Shown here: positions 63,856 through 64,000 of the stretch, piece after piece | Position numbering within the stretch: the first letter of the stretch is position 1 | Layout of the letters: each line of letters opens with the position of its first letter | NCBI RefSeq assembly: GCF_947493125.1 | Contig: NZ_CANLQB010000004.1 | Location: 186,001 to 250,000 of the forward strand | DNA: 64,000 nucleotides | Direction of reading: 5' to 3' | Source of the DNA: an uncultured Roseobacter sp. | GTDB lineage: Bacteria > Pseudomonadota > Alphaproteobacteria > Rhodobacterales > Rhodobacteraceae | Made by a program: the position numbers and the translations under genes | Notes under the pieces: model-generated | What the model was told of the DNA's origin: nothing | Database searches by the model: none | Seen by the model: only the letters and a program-made list of their open reading frames with translations

Positions 63856-64000
63856 ATGGCTGAAGAAATCAATACATTGGAAGAGCTTGGCCAAGCTGCT
63901 GGTCTTGAGGCAGCTCCCGAAGTGGTGGAAACGCCCCGCGAGCCGGTCCGTGACGACCTCGGCCGGTCCTACGCCACAGGCAAGCGGAAAGACGCGGTCG
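63856..64000 (+). CDS. rpsI: 30S ribosomal protein S9, 5' part (runs off window)
   Basis: 48 complete codons are present, opening [16 protein letters not shown] and reaching [13 protein letters not shown], the start of the conserved S9 core. The acidic N-terminal extension of about 35 residues is typical of Alphaproteobacteria. ATG 63856 is preferred over the in-frame ATG at 63850 because GGAG (63843-63846) is then 9 bases away rather than 3. Confidence 0.9.
   Translation, partial: MAEEINTLEELGQAAGLEAAPEVVETPREPVRDDLGRSYATGKRKDAV

Overview
This 64 kb, GC-rich window (translated genes strongly prefer G/C in the third codon position) reads as a chromosome segment from an alphaproteobacterium of the Rhodobacteraceae/Roseobacter type. 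The evidence is the adjacent sciP-like (DUF1153) and ctrA genes, LpxI in place of LpxH, a DUF1127 protein, paired FAD/GcvT-type dimethylglycine/sarcosine dehydrogenases, TrmFO, and the order pyrH-frr-uppS-cdsA-dxr-rseP-bamA-skp-fabZ-lpxA-lpxI-lpxB. I found no CRISPR array, prophage, intact insertion sequence or rRNA operon.

Layout. 1-5.9 kb: the start of a lipoprotein gene, a GNAT enzyme, a MoxR ATPase, a DksA-type regulator, an FAD monooxygenase, and an arginase/ornithine cyclodeaminase operon with a divergent Lrp/AsnC regulator (arginine to ornithine to proline). 5.9-9 kb: DsbB, a YqaA-type membrane protein, tRNA-Leu(CAA), a gene-poor stretch, a Hint-domain protein and a MobA-like nucleotidyltransferase. 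9-16.3 kb: two paralogous methylamine dehydrogenases flanking an Rrf2/AhpD-like pair, a small hypothetical gene and a GNAT gene. 16.4-19.4 kb: an ArsR/SRPBCC pair, a divergent ClpP paralogue, an acidic tandem-repeat protein and a small secreted cysteine protein. 19.4-29.3 kb: a CorC-like CBS protein, a degenerate metallophosphoesterase, a XerD-type recombinase, aroK-aroB, ssb, a lytic transglycosylase and exported or membrane proteins of unknown function.

29.4-35 kb: a peptide-type ABC transporter (fused double ATPase plus two permeases, no binding protein in the window) downstream of an AraC regulator. 35-48.3 kb: miaA, divergent from the long envelope biogenesis run (UMP kinase, ribosome recycling, undecaprenyl-PP, CDP-diacylglycerol, MEP pathway, site-2 protease, BamA/Skp and lipid A synthesis). 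48.3-55.3 kb: mnmA, sciP-like gene, ctrA, ligA, recG and a 42-codon membrane protein gene. 55.4-64 kb: a soluble chemoreceptor, an Fe-S scaffold-like protein, hisI, a GluQ-type enzyme, a methyltransferase, trmFO, a PaaI-type thioesterase, DUF1127, a MocR-type regulator, rplM and the 5' end of rpsI.

Most of the window is conserved housekeeping content. The parts worth a second look are: the acidic repeat protein beside the divergent ClpP; two copies of a long cruciform-forming intergenic element; near-perfect operators at the Rrf2, ArsR and MocR genes (the ArsR gene looks leaderless); tandem near-consensus CtrA boxes before ctrA; mutually exclusive hairpins in the ABC-operon leader; and a strongly foldable inverted repeat upstream of trmFO. 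All functional calls come from reading motifs and gene order. No database search was run.
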